From assembly GCA_023362775.1 (NCBI GenBank), contig JALMGJ010000006.1, forward strand, positions 11,054,501-11,118,500: a stretch of 64,000 nucleotides of DNA, given 5' to 3'. The translations under genes and the position numbers were made by a program. Of this stretch, positions 37,175 to 47,496 are shown piece after piece (positions within the stretch are counted from its first letter, which is position 1; each line of letters opens with the position of its first letter). A model generated the notes under the pieces. It worked only from the letters and a program-made list of their open reading frames with translations. It was not told where the DNA came from and did no database searches. The stretch is from Charina bottae (Eukaryota > Chordata > Lepidosauria > Squamata > Charinaidae).

Positions 37175-37262
37175 AGTGTTGTTTTTAATGGGTAGTTTTA
37201 TTGTATCTTTGTAAGATGCCCACCACCGTTAAGGGAATGGGCAGCATATAAATTTCCTAAAT
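37175..37262 (+). mobile_element. L2-like LINE 3' tail
   Basis: GTAAGATGCCCACCACCGTT followed by GGGAATGGGCAGCATATAAA is a diverged copy of the same LINE terminal motif. It is old, with no tail expansion. Confidence 0.6.
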
Positions 37263-38860
37263 TAGTTGATTAATTAAAACCAGAAGATACAAGCATCATA
37301 AAACCAGCCAATTCAGAATTCAAAGTTCTTTAAAAGGTCCTGGCACTGAAACAATATCCTTGGTCCCAGTGAGCCTCCATAGGAACAAAATTTCGGTTAC
37401 CAACTAAATTCCCTTCCTGACAGATATGCTTTGCAAATGAATTGAGAAGAACTTATATTAATTAATTACTTCAATGTCCAGGCAAACTCATATGGAAAGT
37501 GGTGATTTTCAGGAACCCTGGCTCTAAGACATGGAGGATGTTAGCACTTCCAAAGGATTATCAGGATATACTCCTAGTTGTTCATCCTCGTTAGCAATAT
37601 AACAATTGAATTCTAAGCTACCAGTGGTACAGTGTAAGATGACCAGTGTATGGGTAACTGTATCTTGACTTTCAGAATTACATATCTTTCAATATTTCTC
37701 AGCTTCTTGACCTTGAGGCCCAATTTATTTATTTTCTTTTAGGATTATTTTCCCTTGCAAAACTGCATCATATTATGTAAAATCACCCACAACATTTTAG
37801 TCCTTCCAATAGTATCATCTCTAATGAAGTTATACTGTGATATGGGGCAATAAAAAGGAAGCATTTTTGTAGAGATAAGATGCAATCTCTTCTTTGGGAA
37901 GCATTTATAGGATCAATACACATATGATCCCACCATAATAAACATCACTTTCTGAATCTCTTCCAAGACTTTCTGTCTGTAGCTTGTATTCTTTGTGCAG
38001 ACTGTGTGACAAAGTTATCATGGAAGAGTTTAAAGGATAATTAAGACAAGGTTTGACAGACAATGGCCACATTCTATAGTCAGTTTAAGGAGATAAGGGG
38101 TGGCTGTTAATCTAACAGAGCCTCCATCTTAGAAATGAGAGTATCCAATTAACTTCTTGAAGATATAATGACTAAGGAAGATAGAAAGCTTTTATGTGAT
38201 ACAGAAACTGGTGACACAACCAAATTTGAAGGAATGGCACAAGTTGTGAATGAAAGGAAAGTGAAAAGGAAGAAGCTAATAAAATATGACTAACTGGAAT
38301 TTGGCTTCCTTTCTGATGGATTCTGATATGGACTTCACAATGAGCAATGCTTGTTGTGAAATTGGAATAGAAGTTAATACAGGACTAAATATTTTTGTAG
38401 GATTAACACTCCTGTATCATTAAAAGTTAATGTGCTAGCCATGTATCTTTCTGGATATGTAAATAAAACAGTCTACGTACGAATATCCTGTACACTGAAA
38501 AAGACCACTGGTCCACTATCTATCCCAAGGAAAACCAAATGCTTGGCAATGCACTTCACTTGATAGATCAAGATATGCCAGAGATTCAACCTAGGATCTT
38601 CAGCATGCATGCAAAAATGAGCTGCCCCACATGGATTTAGCTTTCATGGTTCTAGAAAAGCCATTTCTCTCATTTCTATCCTTTCTTGTTCATATTATTA
38701 TTTCAGGATGGATTACAATTTTGAATAAGGTAAATGACTTGGTGCCTTTTACTGTAGATATATTATGATTACAACTCCTAGTCATCCCAGCCAAGAATTT
38801 TGGGATTTGCAGCCCCAATACCCTGAGCTGGGGAAAGCCAAGATGATGATGATATTTCTT
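37263..38860. other. Stretch without recognisable gene
   Basis: AT-rich unique sequence. A phrase TTACAACTCCTAGTCATCCC near 38767 may be an old MITE arm. Confidence 0.45.
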
Positions 38861-38861
38861 G

Positions 38862-39056
38862 TTGTTGTTGTTCAGTCGTTTAGTCGTGTCCGACTCTTCG
38901 TGACCCCATGGACCATAGCACGCCAGGCCTTCCTGTCCTCCACTGTCTCCCGGAGTTTACTCAGATACATGCTCATTACATCGGTGATGCTATCTAACCA
39001 TCTCATCCTCTTCTCCTTTTGCCTTCAGTCTTTCCCAGCATCACGGTTAGGTTTTT
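38862..39056 (-). mobile_element. BovB 3' fragment, first of two adjacent copies
   Basis: The plus strand begins with (GTT)n, then CAGTCGTTTAGTCGTGTCCG, the reverse complement of the BovB end. It covers about the last 190 bp of BovB and abuts a second, more diverged BovB piece. Confidence 0.88.
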
Positions 39057-39059
39057 TTT

Positions 39060-39360
39060 GTTGTTTATTCGTTCAGTCGCTTCTGACTCTTCGTGATTTC
39101 ATGGACCAGCCCACGCCAGAGCTTCCTGTCGGCCGTCACCACCCCCAGCTCCCCCAAGGTCGAGTCCGTCACCTCCAGAATACCATCCATCCATCTTGCC
39201 CTTGGTCGGCCCCTCTTCCTTTTGCCTTCCACTTTCCCTAGCATCAGCTTCTTCTCCAGGGTATCCTGTCTTCTCATTATGTGGCCAAAGTACTTCAGTT
39301 TTGCCTTTAATATAATTCCCTCAAGTGAGCAGTCTGGCTTTATTTCCTGGAGTATGGACT
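39060..39360 (-). mobile_element. BovB 3' fragment, second adjacent copy, diverged subfamily
   Basis: Starts again with GTTGTTTATTCGTTCAGTCG, a second BovB 3' terminus. The minus strand encodes MRRQDTLEKKLMLGKVEGKR, homologous to the C-terminus of the intact BovB but clearly diverged. It runs into a SINE at about 39365. Confidence 0.85.
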
Positions 39361-39364
39361 GGTT

Positions 39365-39598
39365 AGGGTTAGGATATTTCTATCCCGCCTTTATTTTTGT
39401 CATCTCAAGGCAGCACACATTATGCTCCTGCCTCCTATTTTCCCCACAAAAAACAGCCCCGTGAAGTGGTTTGGTCTGATACAGTGACCACCCCCCAGTC
39501 ACCCAGCTGGCTTACGTAACTAAGGGAGGACCAGACCACACAGCCTCCTAGTTTCAGTCCTAGTCCAGCACCCTAACCACCAGACCAAACTGGCTCGT
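39365..39598 (-). mobile_element. MIR-like SINE adjoining BovB fragments
   Basis: Antisense: TTTCTATCCCGCCTTTATTT, CATCTCAAGGCAGCACACAT, CAGTCACCCAGCTGG and the head AACCACCAGACCAAACTGGC. Confidence 0.8.
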
Positions 39599-40810
39599 TA
39601 GATATGTCCTCTGCTAGAAATTGAAAGCTCTGGAGAACTAATGTAATGACAACCTAGGTTAGAATGTTTGATTTTGCTTCTGAGTCCATTTTAATTGAGA
39701 TTCAGTTAAAGTTTTTTAAAACATGGGCAAACGCTAGACCTGACCTAGATGCTTTTCTGTACTGCTGTCACCATTGTGGAACTGTGGCATGATATTGTTT
39801 AAAGAAGCTTTGGATACTGAAGTATTTGAAAATGGAATGCCCCCATATACGGTCTTGCTGGACAACGGATGAGAAAGCTGACCATATACATTAAATGCTT
39901 TCCCTGGAGACCTTAAGCAGTTGCATGAGATGGCTGTTGCTATAGTAATGAAGAATGTGAGGGTTGGGTAGGAAAGATAACAAGTTCATCTAAGGTTGGC
40001 GCCTTTCATTAAGAGTAACCTTAACCAGAGATTAAGGCACACAAATCACCACTATCTAATCACTGTTTTTATTGAATCAGGTCATAAGGGTACATATGTA
40101 GAGCCATATTTTTTTTATCTTCTATGATACAGCTGACATGAGATTATCACTCAAGGGCATTTCTCAGTTTCAACAAGGAAGGCCTTCATGTCAAGATCCT
40201 GATAAACTCTCACCTATATACATTTAATACAGTGAAGCTCTGCTTTGATCACACAAGGGCGAGAACAGGACTAAACTGTTATCTCATCCCATTTGGTTTA
40301 AATCTAAATCTCATTGGGTAATTAAGCATTCAGAGGAGTCTGAGTATTTTAGCAAATGCAGGATCCTATTGCCCAGGGACAGAATTAAAATGAAAGAATT
40401 GGCTGTCTGTATTTTAAAACCGACAAAAAGATCCTAGATCAGCTAAAGATAAGCTTCACTTGATAGTGACTTATTTTGGGTGGTGATTGCCCTTAAATAA
40501 TATTTTGCTGGTTTCAACCATGTCTGCTTCAGGGAGTGGGGATAACGAATGGTCTTCCTGAATCACAGAGCTGTTATTGAAAATAGCAATTTTTTTGAAA
40601 ACAGCAATTCTTCCCCCCCCCCCAGCAGTGATTAGTAAGTGGAAAAACATGACAATACATCATGTATTTCTCTGCCACCATCTAGTAATAGCCAAAATGT
40701 ATTATTACAATTTATTTAACCTGTTACACTGCCAGATATCTAGAGTTGGAAAAAAGGTAAGTGAAGCAAATTCCTATAAGAATTAACCAGAGCTACAGTC
40801 CTTGGGTGTT

Positions 40811-41190
40811 AGAACCATAGAATGTAAGGATTGGAAGGATTCTGGGAAATCATCTAGTTCAATCCCCTGTGATGGAATCTGTCTCTGAGGGAGAAGGTGA
40901 TGTTATGGAGATCGCGGGCAAAGGAGGAGGGGGCGCTTTCCAGGGCGAGAAGTGCGTTCACAGCCTCGAAGACCTTGGGCGCCCATCCAAGAAAGTCAGG
41001 TCGGACCCGCCTTAGGGTGCCTGGGGTTTTTCCTCAGAGAACTGCTTAGTGTGGCTTAGTCTGGCAAGATTCTGTGTAAGGTAGAACAATAAAGATCTAG
41101 AGCTTAATTCCGAGGCTCAGCGTTGTTCTTCACCTAACCACGACATCCCCTGCCCTTTGCAGGCATCCACTACTAGAGCAGGGGATTATT
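40811..41190 (-). mobile_element. CR1 3' fragment interrupted by a solo LTR
   Basis: Antisense CR1: ACCATAGAATGTAAGGATTG, ATCATCTAGTTCAATCCCC, then after the LTR TGCCCTTTGCAGGCATCCAC. Removing 40868-41145 and one TCCCC restores the usual CR1 order. Confidence 0.8.
40868..41145 (+). mobile_element. Solo LTR (278 bp), 5-bp TSD TCCCC
   Basis: Begins TGTGATGGAATC and ends CCACGACA (TGT...ACA), flanked by TCCCC at 40863-40867 and 41146-41150. Contains the polyadenylation signal AATAAA (in GAACAATAAAGATC) about 50 bp from the end. The 5-bp duplication and size suit a Ty3/gypsy-type or similar LTR retrotransposon; no internal region is present. It was inserted into a CR1 fragment. Confidence 0.82.
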
Positions 41191-41269
41191 TGATACTTTT
41201 CATACTTCATAAATGTTCCAACACAGTTTTAGGTCCCCAATTATTAAAAAAAAACCTATGTGCAGTTTG

Positions 41270-41457
41270 AGGGGAAAGAGAAGGAGAAGGAGAAGGAGAA
41301 GGAGAAGGAGAAGGAGGAGGAGGAGGAGGAGGAGGAGGAGGAGGAGGAGGAGGAGGAGGAGGAGGAGGAGGAGAAGAAGAAGAAGAAGAAGAAGAAGAAG
41401 AAGAAGAAGAAGAAGAAGAAGAAGAAGAAGAAGAAGAAGAAGAAGAAGAAGAAATAA

Positions 41458-41486
<29 letters not shown>
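41270..41486. repeat. GGAGAA/GGA/GAA polypurine tract plus (TAG)n
   Basis: (AGGAGA)n, then (GGA)n, then (GAA)n to about 41455 and (TAG)n to 41486. All frames here (poly-Arg, poly-Glu/Lys, poly-Phe/Ser) are artefacts. Confidence 0.97.
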
Positions 41487-41489
<3 letters not shown>

Positions 41490-42499
41490 ATGTTGATACA
41501 AATTAGTATTATGAGATTAAATTTATCTTAATTATGTATTACCAGCAGGGAAGAACTTTTGTAATTGTTCAACAGTGAAAGCAAGTCCCAAGAGTAGTTG
41601 TGGGGCCCTGTTCACTGCATGTGTTCATGCCAAAGCTGGGCACCCATCTACTGAAGTTGTAATTTGGATTGGTACACTAAATAGGGGGTGGATATAATGG
41701 CCTCAACTTTACAATTCTATCAGTTAAGTCCATATTTTTGAGTAGAATTGTTTTCCCTAGAAGATGAACATGAAAATTCCAAATTAATGTGAACCAGTTG
41801 ATGCATGAACATTTGCAAAAATGACATTAACTGGAAGTAGAGAGCTTTGCCCATACCCAGTCAAATAAGACTCTCAAGAATGTTTTCTTTTGTTCAAGAA
41901 ATACACAAATTGATGGCATCATTCTTGAGGTATTCTAGGATTAACAAGAATCCAGATCAAAGTTGCATTTTATGCTGTATGATCAATATTAATCATGAAT
42001 TAGTCAGCCACAATGTGGGGTTGGAGTGATGTAGGAAAAATTCACACACAGATATGTGGTTCTGCTTCTGGCTAAAACTTGTTGAATTATAATAAGAAAT
42101 ATTGTAATATTCTTAATTTGCCTCTGCAGAACCTCTCTTGCTTCCTAAAAACGGGACATGGGTTTTATTTTATTGGCTTTCAACAGCTTATCTTCAGATA
42201 GGTGTTTAATTAACTCGTTGTGGCACTTTCAAAGCTTAGCCTGAAGGAGGGTGAGAAGACGCTTCCGAACATTATTGCACTTGTAGATTTAGAACATTTG
42301 ATATACTGTACATAAAAATTATCAACTGCAAAGTAGAGAGAATCGTTGTACACGTTCCCATAAATGGAACATCTAATCCCACCGTATAACTTATTCCCTC
42401 CGGAAAATCAACAGACAAGAAATACATATATAGAAAATACATGTGCAGACACACAGAGACACACTCCCCTCTCTTGAGACCTAACTCGAAGATAAAATA

Positions 42500-42712
42500 G
42501 TAAAGATTCCGTCAAGTAGACTCCTGAATGGCTGCATGGCTACATCTATGTAGCTTTCAGAAGTGGCTTCCTATTGTCCTTGTTGGGGATGTTTTTTGAT
42601 TGGTTGCCTCTTATCCAAGTTCTAAACACTGCTGACCTTGCTTAGTTTTTGAGCCCAAATGAGGTCATCCAGGTGCAACTATTTGCTGATAAGCAAACAA
42701 GGTATACAGTAA
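42500..42712 (-). mobile_element. Old tRNA SINE fragment
   Basis: Contains AGAAGTGGCTTCCTATTGTC and GAGGTCATCCAGGTGCAACT, parallel to the old SINE at 11.8-12.0 kb. Boundaries are approximate and the identification rests on weak similarity. Confidence 0.4.
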
Positions 42713-42834
42713 TAGTCCCAAGTGAAAATGGTTAGAACGAATATCAAGGCACAGAAAGAAATACACACCCTGCAATGCCCAGGGAGGTATCATATGATTT
42801 GGCACCTTATCACAATGAATCCTTGCAACATTCT

Positions 42835-42908
42835 GGTAATTTATTCATTTGTTAGATTTATATCACACCTTTTCTTCAGGAGCTCAAGATGGTAGACCTA
42901 AGGCTCCC
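42835..42908 (-). mobile_element. MIR-like SINE, 3' half, split by BovB
   Basis: Reads as the antisense of a squamate MIR-like SINE tail (pyrimidine-rich stretch, then AGCTCAAGATGG). The other half resumes at 46101 after the BovB insertion. Old and diverged. Confidence 0.7.
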
Positions 42909-45900
42909 CTTCATGGATCACTGCCTTGTCGTGGCGAAGGGGCTTGCGTAACTCAATGAAGTCAGGTCAAGAAGAACAGGTCATGATGGAGAGTTCTGAC
43001 AAAACGTGGTCCACTGGAGGAGGAAATGGCAAACCACTCCAGTATCCTTGCCAAGAAAACCCATGGACAGTATCAAAAGGCTAAAAGATATGACGCCGGA
43101 AGATGAGCCCCTCAGGTCGGAAGGTGTCCAAAATGCTACTGGGGAAGAGCGGAGGGCAATTCCGAGTAGCTCCAGAAAGTGTGAAACGGCTGGGCCAAAG
43201 CCGAAAGGACGCTCAGTTGTGGATGTGTCTGGAAGTGGAAGGAAAGTCCGATGCTGTAAAGAACAATATTGCATAGGAACCTGGAATGTAAGAACTATGA
43301 ATCAAGGTAAGCTGGATGTGGTCAAACATGAGATGACAAGATTGAACATCGACATATTGGGAATCAGCGAACTAAAATGGACAGGAATGGGCGAATTTAA
43401 TTCAGGAGACCATTATATATACTACTGTGGGCAAGAATCCCTTAGAAGAAATGGAGTAGCTCTCATAGTCAATAAAAGAGTAGGAAAGGCAGTACTGGGG
43501 TACAACCTCAAAAACGACAGAATGCTTTCAGTTCGAATCCAAGGCAAACCATTCAACATCACAGTGATCCAAGTCTATGCCCCAACCACTGATGCCAAAG
43601 AAGCTGAAGTTGACCGGTTTTATGAAGACCTACAACACCTTCTAGAACTAACACCAAAAAATGATGTCCTTTTCATCATAGGGGACTGGAATGCTAAGGT
43701 AGGAAGTCAAAAAATAACCGGAATAACAGGCAAGTTCGGCCTCGGAGTACAAAATGAAGCAGGGCAAAGGCTAATAGAGTTTTGTCAAGAGAACACGCTG
43801 GTCATAGCAAACACTCTTTTCCAACAACACAAGAGACGACTCTACACATGGACATCACCAGATGGTCAATACCGAAATCAGATTGATTATATACTTTGCA
43901 GCCAAAGATGGAGAAGCTCTATACAATCAGCAAAAACAAGACCTGGAGCTGACTGTGGCTCAGATCATGAGCTTCTTATTGCAAAATTTAGGCTTAAATT
44001 GAAGAATGTAGAGAAAACCACTAGACCAATCAGGTATGACCTAAATCATATCCCTTATGAATATACAGTGGAAGTGAGGAATAGATTTAAAGGATTAGAT
44101 CTGGTAGACAGAGTGCCTGAAGAACTATGGATGGAGGTTCGTAACATTGTACAGGAGGCAGCAACTAAAACCATCCCAAAGAAAAAGAAATGCAAGAAAG
44201 CAAAGTGGCTGACTGATGAGGCTTTACAAATAGCTGAGGAAAGAAGGGAAGCAAAAGGCAAGGGAGAAAGGGAAAGATATAAACAACTGAATGCAGAATT
44301 CCAGAGAATAGCAAGGAGAGATAAGAAGGCCTTCTTAAATGAACAATGCAAAGAAATCGAGGAAAACAATAGAATGGGGAAGACTAGAGATCTCTTCAAG
44401 AAAATCGGAGATATCAAGGGAACATTTTGTGCAAAGATGGGCATGATAAAGGACAAAAAAGGCAGGGACCTAACAGAAGCAGAAGAGATTAAGAAGAGGT
44501 GGCAAGAATACACAGAAGAACCATACAAGAAAGATCTTAATATCCCTGATAAATACGATGGTGTGGTCACTGACCTTGAGCCAGACATCCTAGAGAGTGA
44601 AGTCAAGTGGGCCTTAGGAAGCATTACTAACAACAAAGCTAGCGGAGAAGACAGTATCCCAGCTGAGCTATTTAAAATCCTAAAAGATGATGCTGTTAAA
44701 GTGCTGCACTCAATATGCCAACAAATTTGGAAAACTCAACAGTGGCCACAGGATTGGAAAAGGTCAGTTTACGTTCCAATTCCAAAGAAAGGCAATGCCA
44801 AAGAATGTTCAAACTACCGTACAATTGCACTCATTTCACATGCCAGCAAGGTTATGCTCAAAATCCTACAAGCTAGGCTTCAGCAGCATGTGAACCGAGA
44901 ACTACCAGAAGTGCAAGCTGGGTTTCGAAGAGGCAGAGGAACTAGAGATCAGATTGCCAACATTCGCTGGATCATGGAAAAAGCAAGAGAGTTCCAGAAA
45001 AACATCTACTTCTGCTTCATTGACTACGCTAAAGCCTTTGATTGTGTGGATCACAACAAACTGTGGCAAATTCTTAAAGAGATGGGAGTACCAGACCACC
45101 TTACCTGTCTCCTGAGAAACCTGTATGTGGGTCAAGAAGCAACAGTTAGAACCGGACATGGAACAACCGACTGGTTCAAAATTGGGAAAGGAGTACGACA
45201 AGGCTGTATATTATCACCCTGCTTATTTAACTTATATGCAGAGTACATCATGAGAAATGCCGGGCTGGATGAATCACAAGCCGGAGTTAAGATTGCCGGG
45301 AAAAATATCAACAACCTCAGATATGCAGACGATACCACCCTAATGGCAGAAAGTGAAGAGGAACTAAAGAGCCTCTTGATGAGGGTGAAAGAGGAGAGTG
45401 CAAAAGCTGGCTTGAAACTCAACATTAAAAAAACCCAGATCATGGCATCTGGTCCCATCACTTCCTGGCAAATAGAAGGGGAAGAAATGGAAGCAGTGAC
45501 AGATTTTATTTTCTTGGGCTCCAAGATCACCGCAGACGGTGACTGCAGCCATGAAATTAAAAGACGCTTGCTCCTTGGAAGGAAAGCTATGGCAAACCTA
45601 GACAGCATATTAAAAAGCAGAGACATCACCTTGCCGACAAAGGTCCGTATAGTTAAAGCTATGGTTTTTCCAGTAGCAATGTATGGCTGTGAGAGTTGGA
45701 CCATAAGGAAGGCTGAGCGCCGAAGAATTGATGCTTTCGAGCTGTGGTGCTGGAGAAGACTCTTGAGAGTCCCTTGGACTGCAAGGAGGTCAAACCAGTC
45801 AATCCTAAAGGAAATCAACCCTGACTGCTCATTGGAAGGACAGATGCTGAAGCTGAAGCTCAAATACTTTGGCCACCTAATGAGAAGAGAGGACTCACTG

Positions 45901-46100
45901 GAAAAGACCCTGATGCTGGGAAAGACTGAGGGCAAAAGGAGAAGGGGCCGGCAGAGGATGAGATGGTTAGATAGCATCACCGATGTAATGAACAGGAATT
46001 TGAGTAAACTCCGAGAGACAGTGGAGGACAGGAAGGCCTGGCGTGCTATGGTCCATGAGGTCACGAAGAGTCGGACACGACTGAACGACTGAACAACAAC
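42909..46100 (+). mobile_element. BovB: Full-length BovB LINE with 9-bp target-site duplication
   Basis: The element is 3192 bp, the expected size for full-length BovB. It is flanked by AAGGCTCCC at 42900-42908 and 46101-46109. It starts with a short leader of about 90 bp before the ORF and ends in (AAC)n immediately after the ORF, with essentially no 3' UTR. It sits inside an older minus-strand MIR-like SINE: the halves at 42835-42908 and 46101-46215 join in order if the element is removed. BovB is known for patchy, horizontally acquired distribution among squamates and ruminants. Confidence 0.93.
43006..46092 (+). CDS. BovB (RTE clade) LINE ORF2: AP endonuclease plus reverse transcriptase, intact
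   Basis: Retrotransposon polyprotein of 1028 codons from a GTG at 43006. The frame is closed by TGA at 42997-42999, so the first ATG at 43063 (residue 20) is the likely start, giving about 1009 aa. Numbering from 43006: an apurinic/apyrimidinic endonuclease domain (about 88-330) shows TWN at 92-94, SE at 121-122, GDWN at 226-229 and the terminal SDH at 319-321. The reverse transcriptase domain (about 540-850) shows FID motif A with Asp673, RQG at 731-733 and YADD at 773-776. A basic C-terminal tail ends at the stop 8 bp before the element end. In this family the protein nicks target DNA and reverse-transcribes its own RNA there (target-primed reverse transcription). No stops or frameshifts are visible, so the copy looks young and potentially active. 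Long antisense frames over it are shadows. Confidence 0.95.
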   Translation: MVHWRRKWQTTPVSLPRKPMDSIKRLKDMTPEDEPLRSEGVQNATGEERRAIPSSSRKCETAGPKPKGRSVVDVSGSGRKVRCCKEQYCIGTWNVRTMNQGKLDVVKHEMTRLNIDILGISELKWTGMGEFNSGDHYIYYCGQESLRRNGVALIVNKRVGKAVLGYNLKNDRMLSVRIQGKPFNITVIQVYAPTTDAKEAEVDRFYEDLQHLLELTPKNDVLFIIGDWNAKVGSQKITGITGKFGLGVQNEAGQRLIEFCQENTLVIANTLFQQHKRRLYTWTSPDGQYRNQIDYILCSQRWRSSIQSAKTRPGADCGSDHELLIAKFRLKLKNVEKTTRPIRYDLNHIPYEYTVEVRNRFKGLDLVDRVPEELWMEVRNIVQEAATKTIPKKKKCKKAKWLTDEALQIAEERREAKGKGERERYKQLNAEFQRIARRDKKAFLNEQCKEIEENNRMGKTRDLFKKIGDIKGTFCAKMGMIKDKKGRDLTEAEEIKKRWQEYTEEPYKKDLNIPDKYDGVVTDLEPDILESEVKWALGSITNNKASGEDSIPAELFKILKDDAVKVLHSICQQIWKTQQWPQDWKRSVYVPIPKKGNAKECSNYRTIALISHASKVMLKILQARLQQHVNRELPEVQAGFRRGRGTRDQIANIRWIMEKAREFQKNIYFCFIDYAKAFDCVDHNKLWQILKEMGVPDHLTCLLRNLYVGQEATVRTGHGTTDWFKIGKGVRQGCILSPCLFNLYAEYIMRNAGLDESQAGVKIAGKNINNLRYADDTTLMAESEEELKSLLMRVKEESAKAGLKLNIKKTQIMASGPITSWQIEGEEMEAVTDFIFLGSKITADGDCSHEIKRRLLLGRKAMANLDSILKSRDITLPTKVRIVKAMVFPVAMYGCESWTIRKAERRRIDAFELWCWRRLLRVPWTARRSNQSILKEINPDCSLEGQMLKLKLKYFGHLMRREDSLEKTLMLGKTEGKRRRGRQRMRWLDSITDVMNRNLSKLRETVEDRKAWRAMVHEVTKSRTRLND

Positions 46101-46215
46101 AAGGCTCCCTGTCCCGTTTTCCCCCACGGCGACCTTCTAAAGTAGGCTAGGCTGAGACAGAATGACTGATCCAAACTGACTCAGTGAGTTTCCATGGCTG
46201 AGGGTGGACTTACCA
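46101..46215 (-). mobile_element. MIR-like SINE, 5' half, split by BovB
   Basis: Continuation of the SINE at 42835-42908. It contains the antisense core (GTAGGCTAGGCTGAGACAG) typical of these MIR-like SINEs, and the first 9 bases repeat the left half as the BovB target-site duplication. Confidence 0.7.
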
Positions 46216-46995
46216 TGAAATCTCATAAAATTCCACCCCCCAAAATGGCAAAAACGTGAATTCCGACTTAATTTTAAGGGTAGAATGTATGCCAGTCTGG
46301 GTGGTGACAGATGTCATTTTTGGAAGTATTGGGTGTTGCATTGCCAACTCTGGCATTGAATAATTGGTCTTCGCTCATTAAGTTCAATATATTTGTGGCA
46401 CCTTTTTTTTTTATTTTTTAACAAATAACCTAAATTTAAACTTCAGGAATGCACAGACAAACTCAAAGTGCATATCTACATCCAAATATGCAGTAAATAA
46501 TAACAATAAAAAAGGAACAAATAGTGCATACATAGAAATATGCCCAAAATGTATATGACTTTAAAATATCTACACAACTGCAGTTTTTTTTTTAAATAAA
46601 ACACCTAATATATGCATGAGAGGAAAAGGAGGTGCAAAAAATGCATTTGAATGCTTTCAGCTAAATACTGTACATGAATGAGAACAAAGAGCACTTGTAT
46701 TCAGTAAAAGGAGAAGTTTGGTGAAAACAAGAATGAAAAGAGTACCTTTTCCTAAGTAAAATGCATTCTGGTCTACTTGGATCCTATCAATCAGGTTTCC
46801 ATGTACTCTGTCAGTTCTCAAAAGGGTTGACACCTTGACCAGGTTTGTTTCAGTGCCTACAGCCACGGTATTTCCCATTGTTTCTGCCCCTATTTGCTAG
46901 AAAGAGAGAGGCTATCATCTACTGCCCTCCTGCACTCCCAGACAGCAGATTGGGAGGGCTGATACCTTTCCCGTCCATCCTCCATTGCTCTCTCT
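46216..46995. other. Stretch without recognisable gene or repeat
   Basis: AT-rich sequence between the SINE half and the family A MITE; nothing identified. Confidence 0.5.
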
Positions 46996-47003
46996 CTCTA
47001 ACA

Positions 47004-47296
47004 CAGAGCTTTCCAAACTGTGTGTCACGACACAAAAGTGTGTCGCCACACACAGCGTGGTGTGTCGCCACACCACCCGGAAGCGGCGGCACACGCGTGC
47101 ACGGCGGCCGCCATGCACGCGCGCGCTGCCGCACGCCCCTCCCGCACCGCCACCGTGCGCGCGCCGCCGCACGTCCCCCGCGCCGCCGCCGTGCGCACGC
47201 GCCGCCGCACGCCCCCCTGCGCCATCGCCGTGCGCGCACGTGTCGCCGCCGCCGCCGCCGGGTGTGTCGCCAGCGGCGGCACTTTGGAAAGCCCTG
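47004..47296 (+). mobile_element. hAT MITE family A, 293-bp copy with CpG-dense core
   Basis: Same termini as the 11.5-kb copy. Flanked by CTCTAACA at 46996-47003 and 47297-47304. The interior 47081-47280 is built of GC-rich repeats (GCCGCC, GCGCACG) with about 50 CpG in 200 bp by eye. All open frames in this interval are artefacts of the composition. Confidence 0.92.
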
Positions 47297-47496
47297 CTCT
47301 AACAGCTCCTTTTTGTTCACTTGAAGTTGGTCTCCCACACTTCAGTTCAGTTCCTTCCAACCTCAATGTTCTAGCTGATGCTTCATTTGGCAGCTGAAGA
47401 ACTGAGAAGGGACAGGAGAATCCTTGCCATTCTTGAAGAAGGGACACCATGATGCCCCTACATGTAAAATATGCAGAAAGAATATGAAGCTATGTC

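Larger units (their letters stand above)
39600..42499. other. Unique sequence around the CR1/LTR and polypurine tract
   Basis: Outside those listed elements no gene or repeat is recognised. Confidence 0.45.

Noticed and set aside
41213..41506. Poly-Arg, poly-Glu/Lys and poly-Phe/Ser frames
   Set aside because: Artefacts of the second polypurine tract.
44055..44636. 193-codon minus-strand frame
   Set aside because: Antisense shadow within the BovB ORF, hydrophobic by composition only.
45132..46127. 331-codon minus-strand frame
   Set aside because: Antisense shadow of the BovB reverse transcriptase gene; such antisense frames recur wherever BovB is intact.
46845..47450. Several overlapping 85-159 codon frames rich in Arg, Ala and Pro
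   Set aside because: They span a CpG-dense MITE core where stop codons are rare in all frames.
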